A stretch of 64,000 nucleotides of DNA from Anaeromyxobacter sp. (GCA_025360965.1 JANYBC010000021.1:1-64000); one strand, 5' to 3'. Numbered from the stretch's first letter, positions 7,079 through 15,917 are shown. Translations and numbers: made by a program. The notes: generated from the letters alone by a model not told the origin.

Positions 7079-10000
7079 CACCGACTGCCCGCGGATCGTG
7101 AAGTAGACCGCCTCGGGGTGGTGCAGCACGATGGCGCTGGTCGACTGCTCCGGCACCATCTGGCAGGCCTCGGTGAGCGAGACGCCGATGGCCGCGTCGG
7201 GGCCGAGCAGCTTCCAGAGGTGCCGCTGGTCGTCGAGCTCCGGCCAGGAGGGGTAGCCGGGGCTGTAGCGCTTCCCCTGGTCAGGCCCCATCCCCAGCTC
7301 GACCTTGACGACGCGGTGCCAGTGCTCGGCCAGGGCCTCGGCCACCTCGACGGCCAGGCCATGGACGAAGAGGCCGCGCGAGTAGTCGCCGCGGGCGTTG
7401 GCCTCGTCGGCCACCCGGGAGGCGGCATCACCCACGGTGACAACCTGCAGGGCGCAGACGTCGCTGCCCGGCTCGGTCTTGAAGAAGTCTGCGAGGCAGA
7501 GCAGCCGCTCGTCGGGCTGGCGGGGGAAGCGCAGCCGCGCCAGCTCGGCCTTGCGGTTGGCCGGGTCGAGGATCACCAGCTCCTCGCCCTCGGCGTGGCA
7601 GGGCCAGTAGCCGTAGACCACCCGCGGCTGGAGCCAGCCCTGCGCCTGGGCCTCGGCCTTGAGCTCCTCGAGCTTTGGGGAGAACTCCTCGCGGATCATC
7701 CGCTCGTACTCGGCCCCCTTGGCCCGCACGCCCCACTGCAGCTTGTAGAGCTCGTTGAGATCGAGCCGCGGCCAGAGGTCGGAGAGCGGGATGGCCCCCG
7801 AGAGGACGGTGCGGGCCCCCCAGAACGGCGGCACCGGGACGGCGGCGGCCGGCCCGATGGCGGAGCGGGCCCCCGGCGACGGGCGGGGCGGCGGCACGGC
7901 GGCGGGCGCGTCGCGCCCCTTGATGGCCTTCTCCAGCACCGCGTGCTTGAGGGCGTCGCGCCGCCGAGGATCGACCAGCTGCTGCACCAGCTCCAGTCCC
8001 TCGAAGGCGTCCTTGGCATAGAAGACACCGCCGGCGTACGGGGTGCCGCCCTGCACGAAGTGCGACTTGTAGCCGAAGCGCCGGTTGATGGCAGCACCGC
8101 CGATGATGACCGGGAACTGCAGGTTGCGCCGGGCCAGTTCCTCGACGCAGAAGGGCATCTGCTTCGAGGTGGAGACCAGCAGGGCCGAGAGACCGATGGC
8201 GTCGGCGCCGACCTCGACCGCCTTCTCGATGATGGTGGCCACCGGCACCTGCTTGCCGAGATCGTGCACCGTGAAGCCGTTGTTGGCGAGGATGGTCTTG
8301 ACGAGGTTCTTGCCGATGTCGTGGACGTCGCCGTAGACGGTGGCCAGCACGACGATCCCCTTGGTCGAGCCGCCGGTCTTCTCGAGGAACTGCTCGAGGT
8401 GGCCGACTGCCTTCTTCATCACCTCGGCCGACTGCAGCACGAAGGGGAGGATCAGCTCGCCAGCGCCGAACTTGTCGCCGACGTCCTTCATGGCCGGCAG
8501 CAACACCTCGTTGAGCACCGCCACCGCCGGGCGCCGAGTCAGGGCGTCGTCGATGAGCGCCTCGATGCCGGCCGGGCGGCGGTGGAGGATCTGCAGGTGG
8601 ATCCGCTCCTCGCTGCTCTTGCCGGCCAGCAGGTCCTCGGTGGGCGCCGCCTTCTCCGCCCCCTTCTCGCCGAAGTGGGCGATGAGCCGGGCCAGCGCGT
8701 CTGGGCGGCGGTCGAAGATCAGCTCCTCGGCCAGCGTCCGCTCAGCCTCGCCGATGGTTGGGTAGGGGGTCAGGTCCTTGGGGTTGACGATGGCGAGGTC
8801 GAGGCCGGCCTTGACCGCGTGGTAGAGGAAGACCGAGTTGATCACCTCGCGGGCGTGCCTGGCGAGGCCGAAGCTGACGTTGGAGACGCCCAGCGTGGTG
8901 AGCACGCCCGGGGTCTCGGCCTTGATGCGCCGGATGCCCTCCAGCGTCTCCACCGCGCTCTGGCGGTACTCCTCGCCGCCGGTGGCCAGCGTGAAGGTGA
9001 GGGCGTCGAAGATCAGGCAGTCGGGCTCGAGGCCGTACTCCCTGGCCACCGCCACGATGCGGGCGGCGACCTCGGCCTTGCGATCGGCGGTCTGCGCCAT
9101 CCCCTTCTCGTCGATGGTCATGCAGACCACCGCCGCGCCGTAGCGCTTCACCAGCGGCAGCACCTTCTTGACCCGCTCGCCGCTCTTCTCGAGGTTGATG
9201 GAGTTGACGATGCAGCGGCCCGGGTAGACCTTGAGGGCCGACTCGATGACGTCGGCCTCGGTCGAGTCGATCATCAGCGGCGCCTCGACCGCCTGGGCCA
9301 GCAGCTTGACGAGGGCCCGCATCTGGGCGCCCTCGTCCTCGCGCTCGTTGAGGGCCACGCAGACGTCGAGCACATGGGCGCCGGCCTCGACCTGGCCGCG
9401 CGCGATCTGCAGCAGCCCGGGGTAGTCGTCGGCGATCAGCAGCTCCTTGACCTTGCGCGAGCCCTGCGAGTTGAGCCGCTCGCCCACCAGCAAGGGGCGC
9501 GGCTGCAGCGTCAGCGGCACCGCCTTCATGGCCGAGGAGAGCTCGGGGCCGGGGCGGGGGCGGACCCGCCGCGGGGCGGAGATGGTCTTGAGCCTGGCCA
9601 CCACCGCCGCGAGGTGCGCCGGGGTGGTGCCGCAGCAGCCGCCCACCATGTCGACGCCCAGCTCGGCGACGAAGCTGGCCAGCGCCTCTGCGAGCTGGTC
9701 GGGGGAGAGCCTGTAGACGGCGCGGCCGTCGACGTTCTCCGGCATGCCAGCGTTGGGCAGCACCGAGACGTAGTGGCTGCAGCGCTCGCCGAGGTAGCGG
9801 ACCGCCTCGCGCATCTCGGCCGGGCCGGTCGAGCAGTTGAGGCCGACGGCGTCGACCGGCAGCCGCTCCAGGGTGGCCAGCGCGCTGGCGATGTCGGTGC
9901 CGAGCAGCATGCGGCCGTTGGCGTCGATGAGCGTCGGCTGGGCGATGATGAAGACGTCGCGCATCAGCTCGCGCCGGCAGGCGTCGGCCCCCAGCACCGC

Positions 10001-10513
10001 GGCGCGCAGCTCCAGCATGTCCTGGTGGGTCTCGAGAATCAGGGCGTCGACGCCCCCCTCGATCAGCCCCTTGGCCTGCTCGAAGTAGATCCGCTCCAGG
10101 GCGTCGGCGGTGATGTTGCCGAGCGCCGGGTCGGACGACGACGGCAGCATCCCGGTCGGGCCCATCGAGCCGGCCACGAAGCGCGGCTGCTCCCGGGTGG
10201 CGTGGCGCTCGGCGGCGCGCCGGGCCAGGATGGCGGCGCGGAAGTTGACCTCGTAGGTGCGGTGGCCGACGCCGTACTCGTCGAGCTTGAGCCGCGACGA
10301 GCCGAAGGTGTTGGTCTCGACCACGTCGCAGCCGGCGGCGAAGTAGCGGCCGTGGATCTCCTCGATCAGGTCGGGCCGGGTCAGGGTGAGGAGGTCGTTG
10401 GCCCCCTCCTTGCCGCCGAAGTCGGAGAGCGTGAGGTGCTCTCCCTGGATCTGCGTCCCCATGGCCCCGTCGAAGACCAGGACCCGCTTGGCGATGGCCT
10501 CGCGGAAGGTCAC
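7067..10513 (-). CDS. metH: Cobalamin-dependent methionine synthase
   Basis: MetH moves a methyl group from methyl-tetrahydrofolate to homocysteine through cobalamin. The 1148-residue protein has all four modules: the homocysteine domain (about 1-310, FDGAMGTQIQ, zinc ligands in GLNCS and GGCCGTTP), the pterin domain (about 340-600, RPLLVGERLNSQGSRK), the cobalamin domain with DVHDIGKN whose His near residue 730 is the cobalt ligand, and the C-terminal AdoMet activation domain ending near PEAVYFTIRGQ. The GTG start at 10513 overlaps the stop of an upstream lipoprotein gene by 4 bases (GTGA). A low-complexity Pro/Ala linker near 870-890 precedes the activation domain. The upstream in-frame extension has no family similarity. 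Confidence 0.96.
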   Translation of the reverse strand: MTFREAIAKRVLVFDGAMGTQIQGEHLTLSDFGGKEGANDLLTLTRPDLIEEIHGRYFAAGCDVVETNTFGSSRLKLDEYGVGHRTYEVNFRAAILARRAAERHATREQPRFVAGSMGPTGMLPSSSDPALGNITADALERIYFEQAKGLIEGGVDALILETHQDMLELRAAVLGADACRRELMRDVFIIAQPTLIDANGRMLLGTDIASALATLERLPVDAVGLNCSTGPAEMREAVRYLGERCSHYVSVLPNAGMPENVDGRAVYRLSPDQLAEALASFVAELGVDMVGGCCGTTPAHLAAVVARLKTISAPRRVRPRPGPELSSAMKAVPLTLQPRPLLVGERLNSQGSRKVKELLIADDYPGLLQIARGQVEAGAHVLDVCVALNEREDEGAQMRALVKLLAQAVEAPLMIDSTEADVIESALKVYPGRCIVNSINLEKSGERVKKVLPLVKRYGAAVVCMTIDEKGMAQTADRKAEVAARIVAVAREYGLEPDCLIFDALTFTLATGGEEYRQSAVETLEGIRRIKAETPGVLTTLGVSNVSFGLARHAREVINSVFLYHAVKAGLDLAIVNPKDLTPYPTIGEAERTLAEELIFDRRPDALARLIAHFGEKGAEKAAPTEDLLAGKSSEERIHLQILHRRPAGIEALIDDALTRRPAVAVLNEVLLPAMKDVGDKFGAGELILPFVLQSAEVMKKAVGHLEQFLEKTGGSTKGIVVLATVYGDVHDIGKNLVKTILANNGFTVHDLGKQVPVATIIEKAVEVGADAIGLSALLVSTSKQMPFCVEELARRNLQFPVIIGGAAINRRFGYKSHFVQGGTPYAGGVFYAKDAFEGLELVQQLVDPRRRDALKHAVLEKAIKGRDAPAAVPPPRPSPGARSAIGPAAAVPVPPFWGARTVLSGAIPLSDLWPRLDLNELYKLQWGVRAKGAEYERMIREEFSPKLEELKAEAQAQGWLQPRVVYGYWPCHAEGEELVILDPANRKAELARLRFPRQPDERLLCLADFFKTEPGSDVCALQVVTVGDAASRVADEANARGDYSRGLFVHGLAVEVAEALAEHWHRVVKVELGMGPDQGKRYSPGYPSWPELDDQRHLWKLLGPDAAIGVSLTEACQMVPEQSTSAIVLHHPEAVYFTIRGQSVLAG

Positions 10514-10815
10514 GGCGTGGTCGGTGGGTAGGCCAGGCCGCAGGCCACCTTGCCGCCCGCGGTGCCGACCCATTCGCAGAAGGTGGCGCCGGAGGGCGCG
10601 TTGCAGGTGTTGAGCGCGGCCGAGCAGGCCGCCTCGTCGTCGGAGTGGATGCCGATGGCGGCCAGCTGGTTCTTGACCTCGGTCTTGCAGGCGTCGCGGG
10701 TCGAACCGGAACCGGAGCACTGGCAGAGCCGGTCGCCGAGGTCCTGGCAGGAGTTGCCGCAGCCCTGCAGCGCAAGGCTGGCGGTGAGGATGAGGATGAC
10801 GGTGAGGGGACGCAT
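10510..10815 (-). CDS. Small Cys-rich lipoprotein coupled to metH
   Basis: A 101-residue predicted lipoprotein starting MRPLTVILILTASLALQGCG, with the lipobox LQGC. The mature part holds about ten cysteines (NSCQDLGDRLCQCSG, DACKTE, AACSAALNTC, FCEWV, KVACGL), so it is probably disulfide-bonded in the periplasm. Its stop shares bases with the GTG of metH, so the two are translated together. There is no obvious functional link between a cytosolic methionine synthase and an exported Cys-rich protein. An in-frame ATG at 10833 would add MILRGP before the signal peptide and is less likely. Confidence 0.78.
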   Translation of the reverse strand: MRPLTVILILTASLALQGCGNSCQDLGDRLCQCSGSGSTRDACKTEVKNQLAAIGIHSDDEAACSAALNTCNAPSGATFCEWVGTAGGKVACGLAYPPTTP

Positions 10816-10911
10816 TGGACCGCGGAGGATCACCCCACCGGCCCCCTCAGGTCAAGGCGGCCGCTTCCTGAATCTTTGCGCCCGCGGAGCGTCCCTGCTA
10901 ACGGAACCGTC

Positions 10912-11625
10912 ATGCCCAACTCGACCCTCGCCGCCCTGCTGCTCGCCGCGCTGGTGCTCCCCGCTTCGGAGGGGGTGGCGGCGCCCGGCGAAGCGAGTGC
11001 CGCGACCACGCCGACCCCCGCCGCGGCCCCTGCGACGGGACCCACGGCGGCGCTCACGGCGGCGCCCACGGCGGCCGGGCTGACGCGCAAGGTGCAGGCC
11101 TTCTACGAGAAGACCCGCGACGTGGAGGCGGCCTTCACGCAGACCTACGTCTACGGCGGACTGGGGAGGAAGCTCACCTCGGCCGGGACGCTCAAGGTCA
11201 AGAAGCCCGGCCTGATGCGCTGGGACTACCAGTCACCGTCGGTGAAGGTGGTGGCGGTGACCGGCAAGCGGCTGGTGCAGTACGAGCCGGAGGAGCAGCA
11301 GGCCTGGGTCGACGAGGCCTTCGACGCCACGGGGCTGACCGCGGCGGTCGCCTTCCTGCTCGGCACCGGTGACCTGGCCCGCGACTTCACGGCGGCGCTC
11401 GGCGAGGGCGGAGCGCTGGTGCTGCGGCCGAAGCTGGCCGACCCGCGGGTGGCCCGCGTCACCTTCACGGTCGGCCCCGATGGCGAGGTGCTGGCCACCT
11501 CGGTGATCGACGGGGCTGGCAACGAGAACCGGCTGGTCTTCTCGGCCATCAGGCGGAACGCCGGCCTGGCCGACGCCGCCTTCGAGGTGAAGCTGCCGGC
11601 CGGGACCAGGCGGGTGGGGAAGTAA
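10912..11625 (+). CDS. lolA: Outer-membrane lipoprotein carrier protein LolA
   Basis: LolA is the periplasmic chaperone that carries lipoproteins from LolCDE to the outer membrane. The 237-residue protein has a signal peptide (about 1-24), an Ala/Thr/Pro-rich linker (about 25-55), then the LolA core with VQAFYEKTRDVEAAFTQTYV, SAGTLKVKKPGLMRWDYQSP and KRLVQYEPEEQQAWV, typical of the family. The C-terminal NRLVFSAIRRNAGLADAAFEV is also characteristic. It is divergent from the metH unit and convergent with aguA, with 22 bases between. Many lipoproteins in this window would be its cargo. Confidence 0.9.
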   Translation: MPNSTLAALLLAALVLPASEGVAAPGEASAATTPTPAAAPATGPTAALTAAPTAAGLTRKVQAFYEKTRDVEAAFTQTYVYGGLGRKLTSAGTLKVKKPGLMRWDYQSPSVKVVAVTGKRLVQYEPEEQQAWVDEAFDATGLTAAVAFLLGTGDLARDFTAALGEGGALVLRPKLADPRVARVTFTVGPDGEVLATSVIDGAGNENRLVFSAIRRNAGLADAAFEVKLPAGTRRVGK

Positions 11626-11647
11626 GGGCGTAAGTTCCTCACACCCC

Positions 11648-12763
11648 TCAGGCCGTCCCGCGGACCTCCGGCCGTTTCGCGGAACTCCCGGTCGGGTCAA
11701 GCGCTGGCTCCTGCTGAGACAGGCAGTGCAGGGTCCCGAGCCCCCAGACCAGGTCGACGGCGTGGATCCCGACCACCGTCCGGTCGCGGAAGAGCTCGCC
11801 GAGGATGCCGAGCGCCACCCGGTCGCTGGGATCATTGAAGGTCGGGACCAGCACCGCCCCGTTGGCGATGTAGAAGTTGGCGTAGCTGGCCGGCAGCCGC
11901 TGGCCATCGAGCACCACCGGCGCCGGCATGGGCAGGGACACCACCTGCGGCCGCGACCCGTCCTGCAGCCGCGCCCCCTCGAGCCGCTCGCGGTTCTCCT
12001 CGAGCAGCGCGTGGTTCGGGTCGGCGCTGTTTGGCTCGCGGCAGAGCACGATGGTCCGCTCGTCGACGAAGCGGCAGAGGTCGTCGACATGCCCGTGGGT
12101 GTCGTCACCGGCGATGCCGCGCCCCAGCCAGATGGTGTGCGGCGCGCCGAGCAGGTCGCCGAAGAGCCGCTGGTAGTCCCCCCGCCCGAAGCCAGGGTTG
12201 CGCACCTGCAGGACCGGGTCGAGCAGGCACTCCTCGGTGGTGAGGATGCTCCCGGCGCCGTTGACGTCGATGGCGCCCCCCTCGAGCACCACCTCGCGGC
12301 CGGCGTGGACCATGGGCAGCAACGGGACGCCGAGCGCCCGGGCGGCCCGCGACGGCGTGCGAGCGTCCTTCTTCCAGTCGTGGTACTTGGCCCATGCGTT
12401 GAACTTGAACCCGGCCACCGCCCGGGCCGGCTTCTTACCGCCCCGGGTCAGCCAGATGGGGCCGGCGTCGCGGCACCAGATCCGGTCGGTCGGGAAGCGG
12501 TGGAACTCGACCGCCCCGCCAGGCACGCCCACCCGGGAGAGCAGCGTCCGCACCTTCCTCTCGGTGGCGGCGTCCTCCACCAGCAGGCGAACCAGCTCGC
12601 CGCGGGCGATGACCCGGATGATCTCGGCGAAGACCCAGGGGATGGGGGCGAACTTGCCCGGCCAGTCGCGGACGTTGTGCGGCCAGGCTAGCCAGGTGGC
12701 CTGGTGGCGCGCCCACTCCGCCGGCATGGCGAAGCCCTGCTGGGCCGGGGTCTGCGGGGCCAT
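11648..12763 (-). CDS. aguA: Agmatine deiminase
   Basis: AguA converts agmatine to N-carbamoylputrescine and ammonia. The 371-residue protein has the guanidine-modifying-enzyme fold motifs: MPAEWARHQATWLAWPHN, RDAGPIWL, VLEGGAIDVNGAGS, GDDTHGHVDD with the catalytic His, and the catalytic Cys347 in GTLHCLSQQE. It starts 6 bases after the stop of aguB on the same strand, so the two consecutive steps to putrescine are made from one message. No arginine decarboxylase is visible nearby, so agmatine must come from elsewhere. Family assignment is firm. Confidence 0.94.
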   Translation of the reverse strand: MAPQTPAQQGFAMPAEWARHQATWLAWPHNVRDWPGKFAPIPWVFAEIIRVIARGELVRLLVEDAATERKVRTLLSRVGVPGGAVEFHRFPTDRIWCRDAGPIWLTRGGKKPARAVAGFKFNAWAKYHDWKKDARTPSRAARALGVPLLPMVHAGREVVLEGGAIDVNGAGSILTTEECLLDPVLQVRNPGFGRGDYQRLFGDLLGAPHTIWLGRGIAGDDTHGHVDDLCRFVDERTIVLCREPNSADPNHALLEENRERLEGARLQDGSRPQVVSLPMPAPVVLDGQRLPASYANFYIANGAVLVPTFNDPSDRVALGILGELFRDRTVVGIHAVDLVWGLGTLHCLSQQEPALDPTGSSAKRPEVRGTA

Positions 12764-12769
12764 GGCGCC

Positions 12770-13657
12770 TCAGTCGCGGAAGCGGCGGGTCAGGTCGCCG
12801 TAGGCGTCGATGCGCCGGTCGCGCAGGAACGGCCAGTGGGTGCGGGTCTCGTCGATCCTGCCGAGGTCGACGGTCGCCACCAGCGTCTCCTCACGGTCGG
12901 TGGAGGCCTCGGCCAGCACCACGCCGGAAGGATCGCAGACGAAGGAGGTGCCCCAGAACTCCAGGCCGGCGTCGCCGGGGCGGTCGCGCTCGATGCCGAC
13001 CCGGTTGACCGCCGCCACGTAGCAGCCGTTGGCGATGGCGTGGGCCCGCTGCGCCGTCTTCCAGGCGTCGCGCTGGGCGGCGCCGTGCTGGGCCTTCTCG
13101 GCCGGGTGCCAGCCGATGGCGGTCGGGTAGAAGAGCACGGCGGCCCCCGCCAGCGCCGTGAGCCGCGCCGCCTCCGGGTACCACTGGTCCCAGCAGATGA
13201 GCGTGCCGATGCGGCCGAAGCGGGTGTCGAAGGCCCGGAAGCCGAGGTCACCTGGGGTGAAGTAGAACTTCTCGTAGAAGGCCGGGTCGTCGGGGATGTG
13301 CATCTTGCGGTAGAGCCCGGCCACGCTGCCGTCGGCGTCGATGATGACGGCGCTGTTGTGGTAGAGCCCCGGCGCCCGCTTCTCGAAGATGGGGACCACC
13401 ACCGCCACGCCGTGCCGCCTGGCCACCGGCGCCAGCGCCTGCACCGAGGGGCCGTCGGCCGCCTCGGCGAGCGCGAAGTGGGCGTGGGTCTCGGTCTGGC
13501 AGAAGTAGGGAGTGCGGAACATCTCCGGCAGGCAGATCACCTGCGCGCCTCGGCCGGCCGCCTCGGCGATCCGCGTGGCGGCCCGGGCGGTGTTCACCGC
13601 CGGGTCTCCCGACATGGCCATCTGGACCAGGCCGACCTGGAAGCGCTGCTCGCTCAT
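12770..13657 (-). CDS. aguB: N-carbamoylputrescine amidohydrolase
   Basis: AguB hydrolyses N-carbamoylputrescine to putrescine, CO2 and ammonia. The 295-residue protein is a nitrilase-superfamily enzyme with the triad Glu45 (CLPEMF), Lys118 (YRKMHIP) and Cys155 (LICWDQWYPE). The stretches YHNSAVIIDADG and FYFTPGD are typical of the carbamoylputrescine branch. It is first in a two-gene unit with aguA and sits 7 bases after the stop of an upstream flavoprotein gene on the same strand. Confidence 0.94.
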   Translation of the reverse strand: MSEQRFQVGLVQMAMSGDPAVNTARAATRIAEAAGRGAQVICLPEMFRTPYFCQTETHAHFALAEAADGPSVQALAPVARRHGVAVVVPIFEKRAPGLYHNSAVIIDADGSVAGLYRKMHIPDDPAFYEKFYFTPGDLGFRAFDTRFGRIGTLICWDQWYPEAARLTALAGAAVLFYPTAIGWHPAEKAQHGAAQRDAWKTAQRAHAIANGCYVAAVNRVGIERDRPGDAGLEFWGTSFVCDPSGVVLAEASTDREETLVATVDLGRIDETRTHWPFLRDRRIDAYGDLTRRFRD

Positions 13658-13664
13658 TTCGCCC

Positions 13665-14993
13665 TCATACCAGATCGAACCGCTCGGAGTGGAGGTCGGA
13701 GAGCGGCACGCCGAGCCGCGCCAGCGCCTCCTCGGCCACGTCCATCATAGGCCCCGGCCCGCAGACGAAGTAGGCGTGCCGCCCGCGGTGGGGCAGCCAG
13801 CGATCGAGCAGGGCTTGGGTGACGTAGCCCTGCTCGCCGCGCCAGCCCTCGGGCGGCCGCTCCAGCACGTGGACCACCCGCAGGTCGAGCCGGGTGGAGA
13901 GGGCGGCCAGCGCCTCGCGGAATATGGTCCGCTCCAGCACGGCGCTGCCGTAGATGAGCAGGTGGGGCCGCCGGTCGCCGCGATCGGCGAGGGTGCGGAG
14001 CATCGACATGCATGGGACGATGCCGCTGCCGCCCGCGATGCAGACATAGCCGTCGGCGTCGGGGAAGGCGTCGACCGACATGGCGCCGAACGGGCCGTCG
14101 AGCCAGGCCGGCTCGCCCGGCTGAACCGAGAGCAGGCCGCGGGTGAAGTCGCCGACCGCCTTGATGGTCAGCTCGAGGCGCGGCGAGGCCACCGCCGAGG
14201 AGGCGATCGAGAAGGGGTGCTCGCGGGCCGCGAAGGGCGAGGCGCCCAGCGTGAGCCAGACGAACTGCCCGCAGCGGAAGCGGAAGCCGTCGTGCCCGAC
14301 CGGGTCGAGCACCAGGGTCACTGCCTCGCCGGCCTCCCGGCGCACCTCGCTCACCACCCATGGGCGGCGGCGCAGCGCCAGCGGCTTGAAGACCCGAACC
14401 CGCAGCAGCAGGCCGATCCAGCCGAGCGTCCAGGCCAGCCAGAGCCAGCGCACCACCGGCCGGGAGAGGAGCCGGCCGGCCAGCAGCGCGTGCCAGATGC
14501 CGAGCAGCACCGCGGCGGCCGCCAGCGGTCCGTGGCTCCAGCGCCAGGCCTGGTAGGGGAGCTTCAGCCTCCGGCGCAGCCAGGAGGTGACGGCCAGCGC
14601 CAGCAGCGCCCAGGTGGCCCAGATCCCGGAGGCGATCTCCCACGGCGCCTTGCCGGGGACGAGCCAGCCGAGCGCCATGCCGAGCGAGGACCAGAGCAGC
14701 ACCACCGGGTGGAGCAGCGAGACGACCACCACCGCGATGGTGATGTGGCGGTGGAAGGCGTAGACCAGATCGGTGCCGAAGGGCGGCGCCACCCACTCGA
14801 AGCGGGCGGTCAGGACGAACTGCATCGCCATCAACGAGATGGCCAGGAAGCCGAGGGCCGAGCCGAACTCGTCGGCCAGCCCGCCCCCGCGCGGCGCCGG
14901 GGCGGAGAGCAGCAGCAGCAGCGGCCAGAGCGCCAGCAGGACGTAGAGTCCCAGCCAGAGCCCGGCTCGAGTCAGATCCTTCAGCGTCGGCAT
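13665..14993 (-). CDS. Ferric-reductase-like membrane flavoprotein (FAD/NAD-binding)
   Basis: A 442-residue inner-membrane protein with the NOX/ferric reductase layout. Residues 1-220 contain about six membrane segments, with candidate haem-ligand histidines in YAFHRHITI, SLLHPV, RWSHGPL and GIWHALL. A flavodoxin-reductase-type domain follows, with the FAD motif REHPFSIASS, the NAD motif GGSGIVPCMSML and a C-terminal YFVCGPGPMM. It should carry electrons across the inner membrane, but the acceptor is unknown. The ATG at 14993 lies 3 bases after a predicted 30-residue membrane protein. aguB follows after 7 bases, with no clear functional link. Confidence 0.87.
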   Translation of the reverse strand: MPTLKDLTRAGLWLGLYVLLALWPLLLLLSAPAPRGGGLADEFGSALGFLAISLMAMQFVLTARFEWVAPPFGTDLVYAFHRHITIAVVVVSLLHPVVLLWSSLGMALGWLVPGKAPWEIASGIWATWALLALAVTSWLRRRLKLPYQAWRWSHGPLAAAAVLLGIWHALLAGRLLSRPVVRWLWLAWTLGWIGLLLRVRVFKPLALRRRPWVVSEVRREAGEAVTLVLDPVGHDGFRFRCGQFVWLTLGASPFAAREHPFSIASSAVASPRLELTIKAVGDFTRGLLSVQPGEPAWLDGPFGAMSVDAFPDADGYVCIAGGSGIVPCMSMLRTLADRGDRRPHLLIYGSAVLERTIFREALAALSTRLDLRVVHVLERPPEGWRGEQGYVTQALLDRWLPHRGRHAYFVCGPGPMMDVAEEALARLGVPLSDLHSERFDLV

Positions 14994-14995
14994 GG

Positions 14996-15088
14996 TCAGG
15001 AGGCCCGCGCCAGCGCGAAGAGGAGCGCGGCGAGCAGGAGGGCGGCGCCGGTGGCGAGGGCCGAGTGGAGGGCGAGGCGCTGGCGCAT
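14996..15088 (-). CDS. 30-residue predicted single-span membrane protein
   Basis: A very short reading frame, MRQRLALHSALATGAALLL to its end in FALARAS, ends 3 bases before the ferric-reductase-like gene. It has a basic N-terminus and one ~19-residue hydrophobic span. Size, position and hydrophobicity suggest a small subunit or leader for the membrane flavoprotein. Short frames of this kind can arise by chance in GC-rich DNA, so it is a moderate call. Confidence 0.4.
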   Translation of the reverse strand: MRQRLALHSALATGAALLLAALLFALARAS

Positions 15089-15304
15089 CGGCCGCGGAGT
15101 CTACGCCAGACCGCGCGCCGAGGGGCGGGTGGAGTGAGAGCCGCCCGGAGGGGCTCCACGCCGCAGCGGGCGGAAGGGCGCCGCGAGAGGGAACCGCTGG
15201 ATGTGGCGGAGCAGAGCTTCCAGGCAGCCTCCCGGCCCGAGGCATGACCCGTGCGGTCCGTCCGGGGCGACTGCGTCCATGGGGTGGAAGCCGTGGAGTG
15301 TGGT

Positions 15305-15333
15305 TTGCAGGAGGTCCGTTAAAGAACCATAAT
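15305..15333 (+). promoter_or_regulatory. Sigma70-type promoter of the phd/relE pair
   Basis: TTGCAG (15305-15310), a 17-base spacer and CATAAT (15328-15333) form a near-consensus promoter. The -10 ends only 6 bases before the ATG at 15340, so transcription should begin at or next to the start codon, giving a leaderless message. The 216 bases between here and the membrane-protein gene hold nothing I recognise. Confidence 0.6.
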
Positions 15334-15339
15334 CCGTCG

Positions 15340-15627
15340 ATGCGCATCCTCAAGGTCTCCGAAGACGTCGTGCCCGTCGGGCAGTTCAAGGCTCAGGCCA
15401 AGAAGTGGCTGGCCCGCGCCGCCGAGACCGGGCAGCCGCTCGTGATCACGCAGAACGGCCGACCAGCAGCCGTGATGCTCTCCCCGTCGGAATACGACCG
15501 GATCACCGAGAGAGAACGTTTCCTGCGCTCCATTGAGGCCGGCCTGGCCGACGCGGAGGCTGGGAGGACCCACACCACCGATGAGGTGCGCCGCCAACTC
15601 GGCCTCGTGCGCAAGAGGGGGCGGTGA
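15340..15627 (+). CDS. Phd/YefM-family antitoxin
   Basis: A 95-residue antitoxin that should neutralise the RelE/ParE-like toxin downstream and bind its own promoter. The N-terminal half has the Phd/YefM fold: VPVGQFKAQAKKWLARAAETG, QPLVITQNGRPAAVMLSPSEYDRI. The C-terminal part (SIEAGLADAEAGRTHTTDEV) is the flexible toxin-binding region. The ATG at 15340 follows the -10 by only 6 bases. Its stop overlaps the toxin GTG by 4 bases. Confidence 0.9.
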   Translation: MRILKVSEDVVPVGQFKAQAKKWLARAAETGQPLVITQNGRPAAVMLSPSEYDRITERERFLRSIEAGLADAEAGRTHTTDEVRRQLGLVRKRGR

Positions 15628-15917
15628 AAGTCACCTGGTCCGAGCAGGCCCTGGTCCGCCTGGTCGAGATTCGCGAGTTCGTCGCCCAGGACAGCCCGAC
15701 AGCGGCCCAGCGACTTGTGGCCTCGCTGGTGAATCGAGGCGATTCGCTCTCGCGCCTCTCGCAGCGCGGGCGTCCGGTCCCAGGATTCGAGGCTCAGGGC
15801 CTCAGGGAGTTCATCGACGGGAACTTCCGGCTCGTCTACCGGGTCAAGGGAGGCGTCGTGGAGATCCTCACCGTCTTCGAGCGCCACCGGCTGCTCCCCG
15901 AGGAAGACCTGCCGTGA
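15624..15917 (+). CDS. RelE/ParE-family toxin
   Basis: A 97-residue toxin of the RelE/ParE superfamily. Typical elements are VTWSEQALVRLVEIREFVAQD (helical hairpin), LREFIDGNFRLVYRV (central strands with basic residues) and ILTVFERHRLLP at the C-terminus. RelE members cut mRNA on the ribosome while ParE members poison gyrase; LREF and FRLVYRV resemble the ParE/RelE group without deciding between them. The GTG start at 15624 shares bases with the antitoxin stop, so synthesis is translationally coupled. It ends 12 bases before the convergent rimO stop. Confidence 0.9.
   Translation: MKVTWSEQALVRLVEIREFVAQDSPTAAQRLVASLVNRGDSLSRLSQRGRPVPGFEAQGLREFIDGNFRLVYRVKGGVVEILTVFERHRLLPEEDLP

Noticed and set aside
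7118..10531. A 1137-codon open frame antisense to metH
   Set aside because: It is the shadow of metH: third-position GC bias keeps the opposite strand open, and the translation has no family similarity. The same holds for long antisense frames over htrA, rimO, rnj, kup, the cytochromes and the DUF5916-type gene.
10816..10911. Cobalamin riboswitch for the metH unit
   Set aside because: The gap is too short and no B12 box was seen.
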